Positions 27,934 through 36,985 are shown, counted from the stretch's first letter. The stretch is 64,000 nt of DNA from Oceanobacillus sp. Castelsardo (GCF_001659985.1 NZ_LYCS01000001.1:186001-250000); one strand, 5' to 3'. Numbers and translations: made by a program. The notes: generated by a model not told the origin, from the sequence alone.

Positions 27934-28725
27934 TTATTTTTCAACTAAAGCTAGAACACGTACGGGACTTCCACTACCATTTTCTATTTTTAAAGGAGTA
28001 GCTATCAATATGGAACCTCTAGGTGGAAGCTTATCTAAGTTCGACAGGGAAGCAAGCCCATATCTATTAGCTTCATGCATAAAATGATGATTTGGAAAAG
28101 GCGTCTCAAATGAAGCAGCCATACCTGCATCGGTCCCCACTGTTTCAACCCCGACTCCTAAAATATCCCGTTCATAAGCTAAGAACTTTGCAGCTTCTAC
28201 TGTTGTTCCTGGTGTATGCGGCTGTCCATCTTCCCCTACATTGAAAAATTTCTCATGGTCATCGCCATATTTAGCCCACCCACTATAAATGAGCACCCAG
28301 GAATGGCTTGGGATTTTTCCGTGTTTTTTTTCAAACGCTTCGATGTCTGCAATCGTCAAACAATAATCAGGATCTATTTCACACTTTTCTGTTATGTCAA
28401 TGACGATTGCTTCCCCAATCAGTCTTTTAACTGGAATTTGATCGACAGGCTGATGATTTTTTCCTGTGACCCAGTGAACTGGCGCATCAAAATGCGTCCC
28501 ACAATGCTCCCCCATCGTAAAATTATTCCAATAAAAGAAAGGACCATTCTCATCATATTTTGAGATTTGCTCGATTGAAAACCCCTTCGTATCAACAAAC
28601 GGATCTGGTAAAGAAATTACTGGTGTTTCCTCATTAAGTACTTGCGTTAAGTCCACTACTTCAATAGAGTTATCAAGTATTTTCCCCATTAATTCTGTCA
28701 ATGTTTTAGATTTTATCGTATCCAT
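27934..28725 (-). CDS. Isatin hydrolase-like metal hydrolase (cyclase family)
   Basis: 263 residues of the cyclase-like family to which KynB also belongs, but longer. The metal motif GEHCGTHFDAPVHW puts His74, His78 and Asp80 one residue from the ligands of Labrenzia isatin hydrolase as I recall them. The flanks YDENGPFFYWNN, GTDAGMAASFETPFP and LPPRGSILIATPLKI also resemble that enzyme. Predicted reaction: isatin to isatinate, Mn2+-dependent. Its operon and neighbours (RidA, ThDP decarboxylase, aldehyde dehydrogenase, anthranilate genes) fit this. A general cyclic-amide or lactone hydrolase remains possible. Confidence 0.7.
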   Translation of the reverse strand: MDTIKSKTLTELMGKILDNSIEVVDLTQVLNEETPVISLPDPFVDTKGFSIEQISKYDENGPFFYWNNFTMGEHCGTHFDAPVHWVTGKNHQPVDQIPVKRLIGEAIVIDITEKCEIDPDYCLTIADIEAFEKKHGKIPSHSWVLIYSGWAKYGDDHEKFFNVGEDGQPHTPGTTVEAAKFLAYERDILGVGVETVGTDAGMAASFETPFPNHHFMHEANRYGLASLSNLDKLPPRGSILIATPLKIENGSGSPVRVLALVEK

Positions 28726-28930
28726 CGTTTTCCTCTCCTCAACCTTTTTTTAACCTTGTTGCAATGTTTATATACTGTTTAAATATTAATAATAATTAGA
28801 TAATTATAGTTACAGAAACTTTCTGTATATCTAACATCGATCCACTAAGGCGTTACAACTTACATTATGAATACCTCTCAACTAATTGATAGTGTGATTT
28901 GTCCTATTTCTATTACGACTAGGAATAAAA

Positions 28931-28958
28931 GCTAGTACAACTAAACGATTGTACTAGC
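28931..28958 (-). terminator. Terminator of the ThDP enzyme/aldehyde dehydrogenase operon
   Basis: Perfect 10-bp arms (GCTAGTACAA and complement) then CTTTTATTCC on the minus strand, 35 bp past the dehydrogenase stop. Confidence 0.75.
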
Positions 28959-28992
28959 AATATTAAATTGTTTTTCACATTGTTCTGTACTT

Positions 28993-30489
28993 TTACAGAA
29001 AAGTTCCCAATGGTGGCCTCTTATACGCAGCCACAATTGTTTTCAACTGGCTATATTCATTTAGAGCTTGTTTACTGTATTCTCTACCAACTCCACTGTT
29101 CTTATATCCACCAAATGGAGCACCAGTTTGGAAGTTGAAGTAAGAGTTAATCCAAACACTTCCTGCCTCTAGTTTATTAGCAACAACAAATGCATTCTCC
29201 ATGTTCTCTGTCATAATTCCTGCTGCTAAACCGTATTCTACATCGTTTGCCATTTTAATAACTTCTTCCACATTATTCCAACGGGTAATGGTAGCCGCTG
29301 GTCCAAAAATCTCTTCTTGAGCAATTCTCATATTAGGTTCCGCTTCGATAATCGTTGGTTCTATAAAGTATCCATGTTCGTGCCCTGGTACTGTTACCCG
29401 ATTACCTCCGTAAAGAATTTTCGCTCCCTCTTCCCTAGCGATATCAAAGTAATTCAATACTTTTTCCCCTTGTTTCTCATTGATTAGAGAAGCTAACCTT
29501 GTTGAACGGTCAGTTGGTGGTCCAATTTTAATTTGCTTCGCACGTTCGATTAACTTTTCTGTGAATTCATCGTAAATATCATCATGAACTAGTAATCTAG
29601 TACCAAGAATACAACTTTCTCCATTAAAGAATGTATATCCAAGTGTTGCATTTTCCACCGCCGTATCGATATCTACATCAGGAAATACGATATGTGGTGC
29701 TTTACCACCTAATTCTAATGTGACAGGAAGGAGTCGTTCCCCTGCTGTTTTACCAACAAGGCGACCTACTGGTACACTACCGGTAAATGCAAGCTTATCA
29801 ATATCAGGATGATCAATAAGTGCCTGACCCGCTTCATCACCTATACCTGGAACCATGTTTACAACGCCATTTGGTAAAATTTCAGAAATGATTTTTCCAA
29901 ATTCCAATACAGAAATACATGCATCCTCAGCAGGTTTCAACACAAGTGTGTTGCCAGCTGCCAGTGCTGGTGCCAGCTTAAAGGAAGCCATAATCATTGG
30001 TACGTTCCAAGGAATAATTTGAGCACAAACACCAAGTGGTTCTTTCTTTGTGATAAGATAACCATTATCGACTGGACGGGATTCCCCTTCATAATGGGTA
30101 AGAATCGCTCCTGCAAAATAACGAAACTGGTTAATTGCCAATTTATAATCTAAATCAAACTCATGAATTGCTCTTCCAGTATCCATCGATTCAATTAATT
30201 TTAAGCGTTCTTGATTTTCGTCCAAAGCATCAGCAATCTTATTTAACAACATGGATCGTTCTTCAATAGGGGTTTCTGCCCACGCTGGAAAAGCTGCTCT
30301 CGCCGCTCCTACAGCTTTATCAATATCTTCTTTTCCACCTCGACCAATTTGAGCAAGTACTTCACCTGTAGAAGCATTCACTGCATTGATATAGCCATTA
30401 ACTGGTTCTACCATTTCTCCATTGATCTGTGGACCATATTTCTTATCTAAATTTACTTCTGCTGTATTCCATTGACGAGTTGTTTCCAT
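28993..30489 (-). CDS. Aldehyde dehydrogenase, candidate 2-aminobenzaldehyde dehydrogenase
   Basis: 498 residues, NAD(P)-dependent ALDH. IIPWNVPMIMASFK, AFTGSVPVGR, LELGGKAPHIVFPDVD with the general-base Glu, and FNGESCILGTR with the nucleophilic Cys. It resembles betaine/aromatic aldehyde dehydrogenases. It shares an operon with the ThDP enzyme (107 bp gap, GGAGG start). If that enzyme decarboxylates an aryl-glyoxylate, this one would oxidise the resulting benzaldehyde; 2-aminobenzaldehyde would give anthranilate. The substrate is inferred from context. Confidence 0.75.
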   Translation of the reverse strand: METTRQWNTAEVNLDKKYGPQINGEMVEPVNGYINAVNASTGEVLAQIGRGGKEDIDKAVGAARAAFPAWAETPIEERSMLLNKIADALDENQERLKLIESMDTGRAIHEFDLDYKLAINQFRYFAGAILTHYEGESRPVDNGYLITKKEPLGVCAQIIPWNVPMIMASFKLAPALAAGNTLVLKPAEDACISVLEFGKIISEILPNGVVNMVPGIGDEAGQALIDHPDIDKLAFTGSVPVGRLVGKTAGERLLPVTLELGGKAPHIVFPDVDIDTAVENATLGYTFFNGESCILGTRLLVHDDIYDEFTEKLIERAKQIKIGPPTDRSTRLASLINEKQGEKVLNYFDIAREEGAKILYGGNRVTVPGHEHGYFIEPTIIEAEPNMRIAQEEIFGPAATITRWNNVEEVIKMANDVEYGLAAGIMTENMENAFVVANKLEAGSVWINSYFNFQTGAPFGGYKNSGVGREYSKQALNEYSQLKTIVAAYKRPPLGTFL

Positions 30490-30596
30490 TACCTATCTCC
30501 TCCATTTTCATTAGATTTATAGATCGATGAACAAGATTTCTTTAACAAATGCTATTTTCGCGAAAAAAATCTCCCCTTTCAAGGTTAGGATAATAC

Positions 30597-32306
30597 CTAT
30601 ACTTTTGGAATTCTTACATCTAATACAGCAGAACGACCATTCTTTACGTGTTCCATTGCTGTTCTTAGCGCATCTTTTACATTATTTGGGTCTTCTACTG
30701 TTACAGCATGGGCATTTCCAGTAGCTTCAGCAACTTTTGCAAGTTCGCTATTGGGGCTGAAGTTCACCCAAAATTGATTGGCATTTTTGGCAATACCCTC
30801 AGGATGAACACCTAAGGTTGAATGTTTCGGAGCGTTCCAGCCACGATTATTGTAGATGACCGTCAGAAATGGTGCATCATATTGTTCTGCCATCGTATGT
30901 ACGACAGAAGGAACGCTAAATAAATAAGAACCATCTCCGGTCAGACTGATTACCGTTTTATCTGGATGGGCAAGTTTCATTCCAAGTGCTGCTCCTCCGT
31001 TCCATCCTAAAGAGCCAGCCCCACTGCTGAAGTAAGATCCAGTTTCACTTGCACGAATATGATTCGTTACCACACCATAATTTGTAATTGCTTCATTCAA
31101 GACTATTGTATTTTCATCTACAAATTCCCTTACACATGCGGTGAGGTATTCTGGTGTAATAATATTTTCTTGGGGCTTTTCTGCTTCTCGTATCACTTTT
31201 TTCATTTTTTCATGATACAAACTAATTTTATATCGTCTAGTGGAAACAGCAGAGTTATCGATGCTTGATTGATCTACTAATTTATTAATCTGATTTAATA
31301 CAATTTCTGAATCTGCACGAAAAAAACGTTTTGAAGGAATATACCATAACGGCATATCTTCTTTTAGCGGATCTGCATCAACATAATAAATCGTTGCATC
31401 TTTAGGTGGTTTATTTTTTGTTGGAATAAAAGGAACATCACTATCAATAGCTAGAACCAAATCAGCCTCTTCTAAAATAGGATGTTGTTTATCTTCATTC
31501 CATTGAAAACCACAATGCATCGGATTATTTGCAGGGAAATTCATCATTTGTGGCACAGATTCCAGCACTGGTATAGCTAATTTTTCACATAACTTAATTA
31601 ATTCCTTTACTGCTGCTTCCTTTTTTCCTAAATAAGAAGTGACTACGATTGGATTCTTTGCTCCTAATAAGTCGGATACTAGAGAATGTACCTCTTCTTC
31701 CGGCAACGCACTCCCTATAATCGGCTCCCACAGGCTCGTATCAATTTCTACTCGTTCCGTTTCCTCCTCCATTACTTCACGTGGTCCCATTAAATATACC
31801 GGTCCTTGTGGTTCGCTTTTTGCAATCTGAAATGAACGATGAACTAGTTGTTTCACATTTTTACCTGTACGGATTTCATTATCATATTTAGAGTATCCTC
31901 TCATGATACCGCGCTGATCATTAACGTCTTGATACCAATGGATAAATTCATTCCTACTCCCTAACAATTCCCCCTCCTGCGTGTACGGAGATGCACCTGC
32001 AAAGACAAGCATTGGAATTTTTGCTTTAAATGCATTATGTATAGCTCCTCCTAAATTTTGTGTCCCGCATTCCACATGAACAATAACCGCCTGTGGTTCC
32101 CCTGTCACTTGCGCATATCCATGTGCTGCACTCATTGCTACAAATTCATGTGGGCTGATAATAACTTTTGGTAAATCTTTGTTCTTTAGTGATGCATCGG
32201 TCAAACTTTCAATAATTGCAGGATGGTCGCTTCCGAAGTTCGCAAAAATATAAGAAACACCAGCTTCTTGAAGCGCTTCCAGAAATGCTGTACTTGTGGT
32301 ATACAT
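30597..32306 (-). CDS. Thiamine-diphosphate decarboxylase-like enzyme (benzoylformate decarboxylase/acetolactate synthase fold)
   Basis: 569 residues. The PYR domain has the cofactor-activating Glu54 in SPHEFVAMSAAHGYA. A central domain follows, then a PP domain with GDGSYLF at about 456 and the closing NN at about 487 (ThDP/Mg2+ motif). Length and motifs fit 2-keto-acid decarboxylases; no FAD-specific acetolactate-synthase signature stands out. Given the adjacent isatin-hydrolase-like gene and aldehyde dehydrogenase, the best guess is decarboxylation of isatinate (2-aminobenzoylformate) to 2-aminobenzaldehyde. Good AAAGGAG start. A Crp/Fnr gene lies 139 bp upstream. Confidence 0.72.
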   Translation of the reverse strand: MYTTSTAFLEALQEAGVSYIFANFGSDHPAIIESLTDASLKNKDLPKVIISPHEFVAMSAAHGYAQVTGEPQAVIVHVECGTQNLGGAIHNAFKAKIPMLVFAGASPYTQEGELLGSRNEFIHWYQDVNDQRGIMRGYSKYDNEIRTGKNVKQLVHRSFQIAKSEPQGPVYLMGPREVMEEETERVEIDTSLWEPIIGSALPEEEVHSLVSDLLGAKNPIVVTSYLGKKEAAVKELIKLCEKLAIPVLESVPQMMNFPANNPMHCGFQWNEDKQHPILEEADLVLAIDSDVPFIPTKNKPPKDATIYYVDADPLKEDMPLWYIPSKRFFRADSEIVLNQINKLVDQSSIDNSAVSTRRYKISLYHEKMKKVIREAEKPQENIITPEYLTACVREFVDENTIVLNEAITNYGVVTNHIRASETGSYFSSGAGSLGWNGGAALGMKLAHPDKTVISLTGDGSYLFSVPSVVHTMAEQYDAPFLTVIYNNRGWNAPKHSTLGVHPEGIAKNANQFWVNFSPNSELAKVAEATGNAHAVTVEDPNNVKDALRTAMEHVKNGRSAVLDVRIPKV

Positions 32307-32382
32307 TTAAATTTCTCCTTTCAGGTCTACTATTTACTCCATTTTAGTACACGGCAAGAAGGAGGTTTGTTAAGCAATAAAC

Positions 32383-32410
32383 ATTTCCCATTTTTTATTG
32401 TAATTTCCCA
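32383..32410. promoter_or_regulatory. Direct repeats ATTTCCCA upstream of the ThDP enzyme gene
   Basis: ATTTCCCA occurs at 32383-32390 and 32403-32410, 20 bp apart (two helical turns), about 75-105 bp before the ThDP gene start. Placement suits activator sites, possibly for the neighbouring Crp/Fnr proteins. Inference only. Confidence 0.3.
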
Positions 32411-32445
32411 ACATTTCTTAATAGATCAAAGTGGAATGATAAAAG

Positions 32446-33072
32446 TCAAGAAGGGATTGATTGAATTTTCTCCCTCATCTTTTCCGCATTTTTTAAAATG
32501 AATGTTTGATTTGTAATCTCGATAATTCCTTCTTTTTTCCACTCTTTTAACACAGACCATATGGATACTCGAGATTTTCCTATATAGTTTGCAACAGACT
32601 TTTGCGTCAAATGAATGGTATTGTCTCCTTTTTTTTCTCTTAGATTTAATAAGAAGTGCGCTAACTGTACATCAACTGGAGAGTTTAAAATCATATTGAT
32701 ATCTACGAGCATCCGCATCTTTTTAATGATGGAATGTACAAATTGTTCAGAGACTTCAGGGTGTTCATATGTCATCCGTTCAAAGTGATCTTTAGAGAAA
32801 AAATATAATGTGGAATCCGTTACTAATGCGGCTGTTGTAAAAGAGGCGTTCCCATCAAGCGTTTGTTCACCTATAAGGAAACCCGGGAAGACAAAATCGA
32901 TAATGCGTTCATACCCATCATCTCGTAACAAACTAATCATCGCTTTCCCATGTAGTAAGTAATAAAAACCATTTGTGATATCTCCTTGTCTGAACAATAC
33001 TGCATTTTTCTTTAACTTCTTCACTTGTGCATATTGAGAGTAATCAGACCAATCGAACAAATTGCTATTCAC
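32446..33072 (-). CDS. Crp/Fnr-family regulator, copy 2
   Basis: 208 residues: cyclic-nucleotide-binding-like beta barrel (about 15-120; LFRQGDITNGFYYLLHG), long dimer helix, and C-terminal winged HTH with LTQKSVANYIGKSRVSIWSV. No Cys cluster for an Fnr-type FeS centre is seen. It lies 11 bp after its paralog and directly upstream of the ThDP operon, so it probably controls this catabolic region. GTG 33072 opens the frame; TTG 33060 sits better behind GAGGTG. Confidence 0.82.
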   Translation of the reverse strand: MNSNLFDWSDYSQYAQVKKLKKNAVLFRQGDITNGFYYLLHGKAMISLLRDDGYERIIDFVFPGFLIGEQTLDGNASFTTAALVTDSTLYFFSKDHFERMTYEHPEVSEQFVHSIIKKMRMLVDINMILNSPVDVQLAHFLLNLREKKGDNTIHLTQKSVANYIGKSRVSIWSVLKEWKKEGIIEITNQTFILKNAEKMREKIQSIPS

Positions 33073-33083
33073 CTCACAACTAC

Positions 33084-33731
33084 TTAAATTTCATGTGCAT
33101 CGAACTTTATAGCAGCAATTTCTTTTAATGCCCCTATGTTGTGAATAATGATGCTTCTTTTATCCAGTGATGCAACACGACCATTCCACTTTTTGAAAAT
33201 ATGATAGATTGTGTTTCGATTTAAATTTGTATAATAACAAAGTTCTTGTTGTGTAAATGGAAACTGGTCACTGATGAATTTTTCTTTTAAGATTATTAGA
33301 GTTCGAGCCAATAAGATTTCAGAAGGTAATGAATCGGATAAAACATTATTTGATAATATTTTTAGTTTTTCTATTAGACTTTGATAAAACAATTTTCTAA
33401 AGTTTTCATCCTCTTTCAAGACTGACTGTATACGTTCTATAGAAAAAACATAAACGATGCTATCAGTTATAGCGGTTGCAGTTGAAAAATAGGATCCTCC
33501 GTCTACCACTTGTTCACCAAAAGGATTTTCACTACAAACGATATCAATAATCTGTTGTTTTCCTGTATAAATAGTAGATGAAATTTTAATGAGACCACTT
33601 CTTATATAATAAAAACCTTGGAAACCATCCTGTTTTTCCTCATAAATGATAGATTTCCGTCTATAAAAACGTCTTTCCCCGTATTTGAGATAAGGTGTCC
33701 ATTTACTATTCTCTATAATAACCCCGGTCAT
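33084..33731 (-). CDS. Crp/Fnr-family regulator, copy 1
   Basis: 215 residues with the same architecture as its downstream neighbour: sensor barrel (FQGFYYIRSGLIKIS, PFGEQVVDGGSYFSTA) and HTH (FTQQELCYYTNLNRNTIYHIF). The two are divergent in sequence, so an old duplication or heterodimer pair. The start at ATG 33731 has GGGAGG seven bases upstream; the frame begins at 33758. Effector unknown; it may bind an aromatic ligand or intermediate, as some Crp-type regulators of aromatic catabolism do. Confidence 0.82.
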   Translation of the reverse strand: MTGVIIENSKWTPYLKYGERRFYRRKSIIYEEKQDGFQGFYYIRSGLIKISSTIYTGKQQIIDIVCSENPFGEQVVDGGSYFSTATAITDSIVYVFSIERIQSVLKEDENFRKLFYQSLIEKLKILSNNVLSDSLPSEILLARTLIILKEKFISDQFPFTQQELCYYTNLNRNTIYHIFKKWNGRVASLDKRSIIIHNIGALKEIAAIKFDAHEI

Positions 33732-33836
33732 AAATGATCCTCCCTCATATAGGTTCACTTTACTATTAAATACGAGAATTCCCTTCGATTTTCCTCTACT
33801 TAATGAAATTTTAATTACTTATTTTCGAAAACGAAG

Positions 33837-33881
33837 AGCCGTCATGTAGATGAGCCAAGCCACCCATCTCTCCACACGGCT
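33837..33881 (-). terminator. Imperfect hairpin downstream of dctM (possible terminator)
   Basis: AGCCGT/ACGGCT and AGATG/CATCT arms form an interrupted stem, followed on the minus strand by CTTCGTTTTCG. It lies 78 bp past the dctM stop. The flanking DNA (33759-33958) holds nothing else supportable. Confidence 0.4.
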
Positions 33882-33958
33882 TTATACTCTATTGAAGAGG
33901 ACCAAAATGAAATTACATAAAAGCTAGTTCTAGTAGTATATAATGAACTCCACATTTT

Positions 33959-35245
33959 TTAATCGGAGTAAAGACTTGGTATCCATAAAACGACATCCTC
34001 CCAATAAGTCAGTATCATTAGCATAATAATGGTTACTACCAAAAATGGCATAATAGCTCTTACTAAATTTTCCATACTCACCTTTGCTACCGAAGAAACA
34101 ATGAACAACCCAGTACCCACTGGAGGTGTAAGTAATCCAATAGTCAAGTTAATCGTAATGATCACTCCAAAATGAACGGGATCAATTTGATAGGTTGCTA
34201 GAAGTGGCATGAGAACAGGAACTAATATAATTAATGCAGCAATCCCATCCAACACCGTACCTAACAAAAGTAATAAAATATTCACTAATAAAAGAAATAC
34301 TATCGGACTTTCCGATAAGCCTAACATTGCATTAGCAAGGGCTTGAGGAATTTGTTCGTATGCAATGATAAATCCAAAGACGTTTGCTGTTACAATTAGG
34401 AACGTAATTGTTGCTGTATTTACCACCGTACTTATGAAAATTTGTGGTAGGTTGTTCACCTTCAATTGTTTATATGAAAAACCGATAATTACCGCAATAA
34501 TACATGCAACTGCTGCTGACTCCGTTGGCGTGAAGATTCCACTTAAAATACCAAAAATTATGGCAAAAGGTATTAACAGCGCTGGAACGACCGCTACAAA
34601 ATTCTTAATGACTTCATTCAAAGTAGCCCGTTCACTCTTAGGAAAATTATGTTTTTTGCTCATATAGCCGATAAGAATGATGAATCCTATTCCTATCATT
34701 ATCCCCGGAATAATCCCGGCCATAAACAAATCACCAATGGATGCACCAGTAAGCGTTCCGTAAATAATGAAAAGCATACTCGGCGGAATAACTGGAGCTA
34801 CAACGGAAGATGCCAATGTCAATGCGGAGGAAAAATTACGATCATATCCTTCTCTTTCCATCTCCGGTACCATTACCTTACTCATCATGGCAGCTTGAGC
34901 ATTAGCAGATCCCAATATAGATGCGAGAAACATATTAGCAACAATAGAAACATATGCTAGACCACCTCGATAATGGCCAATCAGCACTTTAGCAAACGAA
35001 ACTAATCGGGTTGTAATCCCACCGGAATTCATCAATTCCCCTGCTAACATAAAAAGTGGTATCGCAAGTAAGCCAGAGTTGTCCATTCCAGAAAACATTT
35101 TTTGAGGAACGGACGCCATCAAAGTAATGTCACCAGTTATCAATAAATAGGAAATCCCCGTAATTGCCAAAACAAGCGCTATCGGAATCCCCACTAGTAA
35201 TTGGACAATAAATATGATGAGTGTTAAAACGATTCCTAACGTCAT
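33959..35245 (-). CDS. dctM: TRAP transporter large permease (DctM)
   Basis: 428 residues, about 12 membrane helices. TRAP-M features: GIPIALVLAITG near the start, AIPLFMLAGELMNSGGIT, GSANAQAAMMSKVMVPEME-type loop and VVAPVIPPSMLFIIYG. Ion-driven import together with DctQ and DctP. Its ATG overlaps the dctQ stop (ATGA). The substrate is unknown; location beside aromatic catabolism genes suggests an aromatic or indolic acid. Confidence 0.92.
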   Translation of the reverse strand: MTLGIVLTLIIFIVQLLVGIPIALVLAITGISYLLITGDITLMASVPQKMFSGMDNSGLLAIPLFMLAGELMNSGGITTRLVSFAKVLIGHYRGGLAYVSIVANMFLASILGSANAQAAMMSKVMVPEMEREGYDRNFSSALTLASSVVAPVIPPSMLFIIYGTLTGASIGDLFMAGIIPGIMIGIGFIILIGYMSKKHNFPKSERATLNEVIKNFVAVVPALLIPFAIIFGILSGIFTPTESAAVACIIAVIIGFSYKQLKVNNLPQIFISTVVNTATITFLIVTANVFGFIIAYEQIPQALANAMLGLSESPIVFLLLVNILLLLLGTVLDGIAALIILVPVLMPLLATYQIDPVHFGVIITINLTIGLLTPPVGTGLFIVSSVAKVSMENLVRAIMPFLVVTIIMLMILTYWEDVVLWIPSLYSD

Positions 35246-35727
35246 ACGGATCCCCCACCTTGTCTATCAGCTTTAAAATAGTCAATTAATTGGTCTAATA
35301 AGTGGATAAAAGCAAAAGTCAACCCAACTGGGACAGATAAATATGGAATCCACATTGGAATACGCATGGAACTTGACTTTATATCGGATAAAGAGAATAC
35401 CCATTCATAACTGAGGTAGAGGAGAATTCCTAAAAATACCAAAATGATGATATGCGTTACAATGCTCATTATTCTTTTATTCTTTTCAGACAAGCGATTA
35501 ACTAAAAACGTAATAGAAGCTTGAGAACGGTATTTTAAACCCAAACTTCCTCCTAAAAACGTTAACCATGCTAACATAAAAATGCTCGCTTCATTTGCCC
35601 AAAATATAGGATCTTTTAGAAAATATCTATAGATGACAGCAAAAAATAAAATCAAAGTGATTGCCGCAATCAGTACGACAGAAATAGCTTTTTCTATAGA
35701 CTCAATAAAATCACTCACTTTTTTCAT
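35242..35727 (-). CDS. dctQ: TRAP transporter small permease (DctQ)
   Basis: 161 residues with four hydrophobic helices. Typical DctQ features are ISVVLIAAITLILFFAV in TM1 and FWANEASIFMLAWLTFLGG. The start is ATG 35727 with AAGGAGG; the longer frame from 35766 runs through a hairpin. It is separated from dctP by about 200 bp of structured DNA, unusual for this operon type. Confidence 0.88.
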   Translation of the reverse strand: MKKVSDFIESIEKAISVVLIAAITLILFFAVIYRYFLKDPIFWANEASIFMLAWLTFLGGSLGLKYRSQASITFLVNRLSEKNKRIMSIVTHIIILVFLGILLYLSYEWVFSLSDIKSSSMRIPMWIPYLSVPVGLTFAFIHLLDQLIDYFKADRQGGGSV

Positions 35728-35757
35728 AAAAAGACCTCCTTTGCAAGGATAAATCAG

Positions 35758-35784
35758 GAGAGGCAATTACAATAATTGCCTCTC
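35758..35784. repeat. Perfect 12-bp inverted repeat ahead of dctQ
   Basis: GAGAGGCAATTA-CAA-TAATTGCCTCTC. No T run follows on the minus strand, so it is more likely an mRNA-stabilising or processing stem than a terminator. Confidence 0.6.
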
Positions 35785-35828
35785 AAATTTTAACTTTTAC
35801 ATGTTTTATCTACGCGGCGTTACTAAAA

Positions 35829-35918
35829 CTCCCACCTCTACAGGCGGGAGATAAGTGCCGCCAAGCTTCGAAATAAGGGCGACTAAGTTTCGGATGGAGT
35901 TAACACTCCACCTGAAAC
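35829..35918. mobile_element. Three-hairpin element, IS200/IS605 end-like remnant (candidate)
   Basis: Ninety bases fold into three consecutive hairpins: CTCCCACCT..AGGCGGGAG, GCCGCC..GGGCGAC and GTTTCGGATGGAGT..ACTCCACCTGAAAC. GC content is above that of the flanks. Imperfect subterminal palindromes of this kind occur at ends of IS200/IS605 elements and derived non-autonomous copies. No transposase remains. It sits between dctP and dctQ, 10 bp past the dctP stop, and could also cap the dctP mRNA. Confidence 0.4.
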
Positions 35919-35927
35919 AAGTCTTCT

Positions 35928-36953
35928 TTATTCGCTGAAAGTGTTTATAAATTCTTCAATAAGAGGGTCTTTTCCTTTATACTTCTCATTAAACTCTTCC
36001 ACATAGGAATCAAACAATGCTGCGTCGATATCGTATAGTTCCATTCCACGTTCTGTTAGAGTATCCATAAATTCCTCTTCCTGTGAAGCTCGTTTCATCG
36101 TAGCAAATTCTGAAGCAGCAGCCATTGATTCTTCTACAATTTTCTGATCTTCTTCTGACATTCCATCATAAAGATCCTTGTTAATAATCATGACAGAAGG
36201 CCATACCATATGGTTTGTCATAGCGCCATATCCAGTTACTTCATTAAAGTTAGATGTTACAGCAGCATCTAAGTCCATTTCCATCCCATCGATGACTCCA
36301 GTTTGTGCTGATTGGTAAACATCTGGAAGAGAAATAGATTCAGGGTTTACACCTAGTAAACGATACCAATCCTCTAAAGCAGGACTTGGTGTTACCCTTA
36401 ATGTCAATCCTTCCATATCCTCAGGCGTTTCAATTTTCTCACGGAACATCATGGTTCGATGTCCAGAGAAAAAGTAATCCATCGCCTTTAATCCTTGATC
36501 ATCAAGTGTTGCCAAGATTTTTTTTGCTACTTCTGTGTCACTTGCTTCTAATGCATCTTCATAGGAAGCAAATAGAAATGGAGTAAACCATGCACTAAAG
36601 GCATCTGATCTTGAAGTTAAGTAAGCATTCGTAATAAATCCAAAATCTAATGAACCCGTCTCCAATTGTTGAACCATGTCGGCGTCACTTCCCAATTGGC
36701 CGCCTGGGTAAATTTCCATTGTCATCCGCCCATCAGAACGTTCTTCTAACTCCTCAGATAATTTTACTGCAGCATCATTCCAAATATGGTCAGGTGGGGC
36801 AATATGACCTAACTTGAATTCATACGTTTCTCCACCTGCTGAATCATTTTTCGAATCAGTAGCTTCCCCCCCTGTTTCTGTCCCTCCGCAAGCAGCAAGA
36901 AGTAAACTGCCGAGCAAAAGAACAAACATCAATAGAATTCCATTTTTTTTCAT
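35928..36953 (-). CDS. dctP: TRAP transporter solute-binding lipoprotein (DctP)
   Basis: 341 residues. The lipoprotein signal ends in LLAACGG. The DctP fold follows: FKLGHIAPPDHIWNDAAVK, MTMEIYPGGQLGSDADMVQQ, LTLRVTPSPALEDWYR with the substrate-carboxylate Arg, and SLPDVYQSAQTGVIDGMEMD. The ligand is thus expected to carry a carboxylate. ATG 36953 follows AAGGGGG. It is first in dctP-dctQ-dctM, just downstream of the IclR gene on the same strand. Confidence 0.92.
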   Translation of the reverse strand: MKKNGILLMFVLLLGSLLLAACGGTETGGEATDSKNDSAGGETYEFKLGHIAPPDHIWNDAAVKLSEELEERSDGRMTMEIYPGGQLGSDADMVQQLETGSLDFGFITNAYLTSRSDAFSAWFTPFLFASYEDALEASDTEVAKKILATLDDQGLKAMDYFFSGHRTMMFREKIETPEDMEGLTLRVTPSPALEDWYRLLGVNPESISLPDVYQSAQTGVIDGMEMDLDAAVTSNFNEVTGYGAMTNHMVWPSVMIINKDLYDGMSEEDQKIVEESMAAASEFATMKRASQEEEFMDTLTERGMELYDIDAALFDSYVEEFNEKYKGKDPLIEEFINTFSE

Positions 36954-36985
36954 TGTTTTGTCCCCCTTCAATAAAGTTTTTTCTA

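Noticed and set aside
28216-28563. 115-codon plus-strand frame inside the isatin-hydrolase-like gene
   Set aside because: Antisense shadow; aromatic-rich and without start signals.
33837-33881. GAGCCGT...ACGGCT hairpin as group II intron domain V
   Set aside because: Only the outer arms resemble domain V; the conserved catalytic AGC triad context and the intron body are absent.
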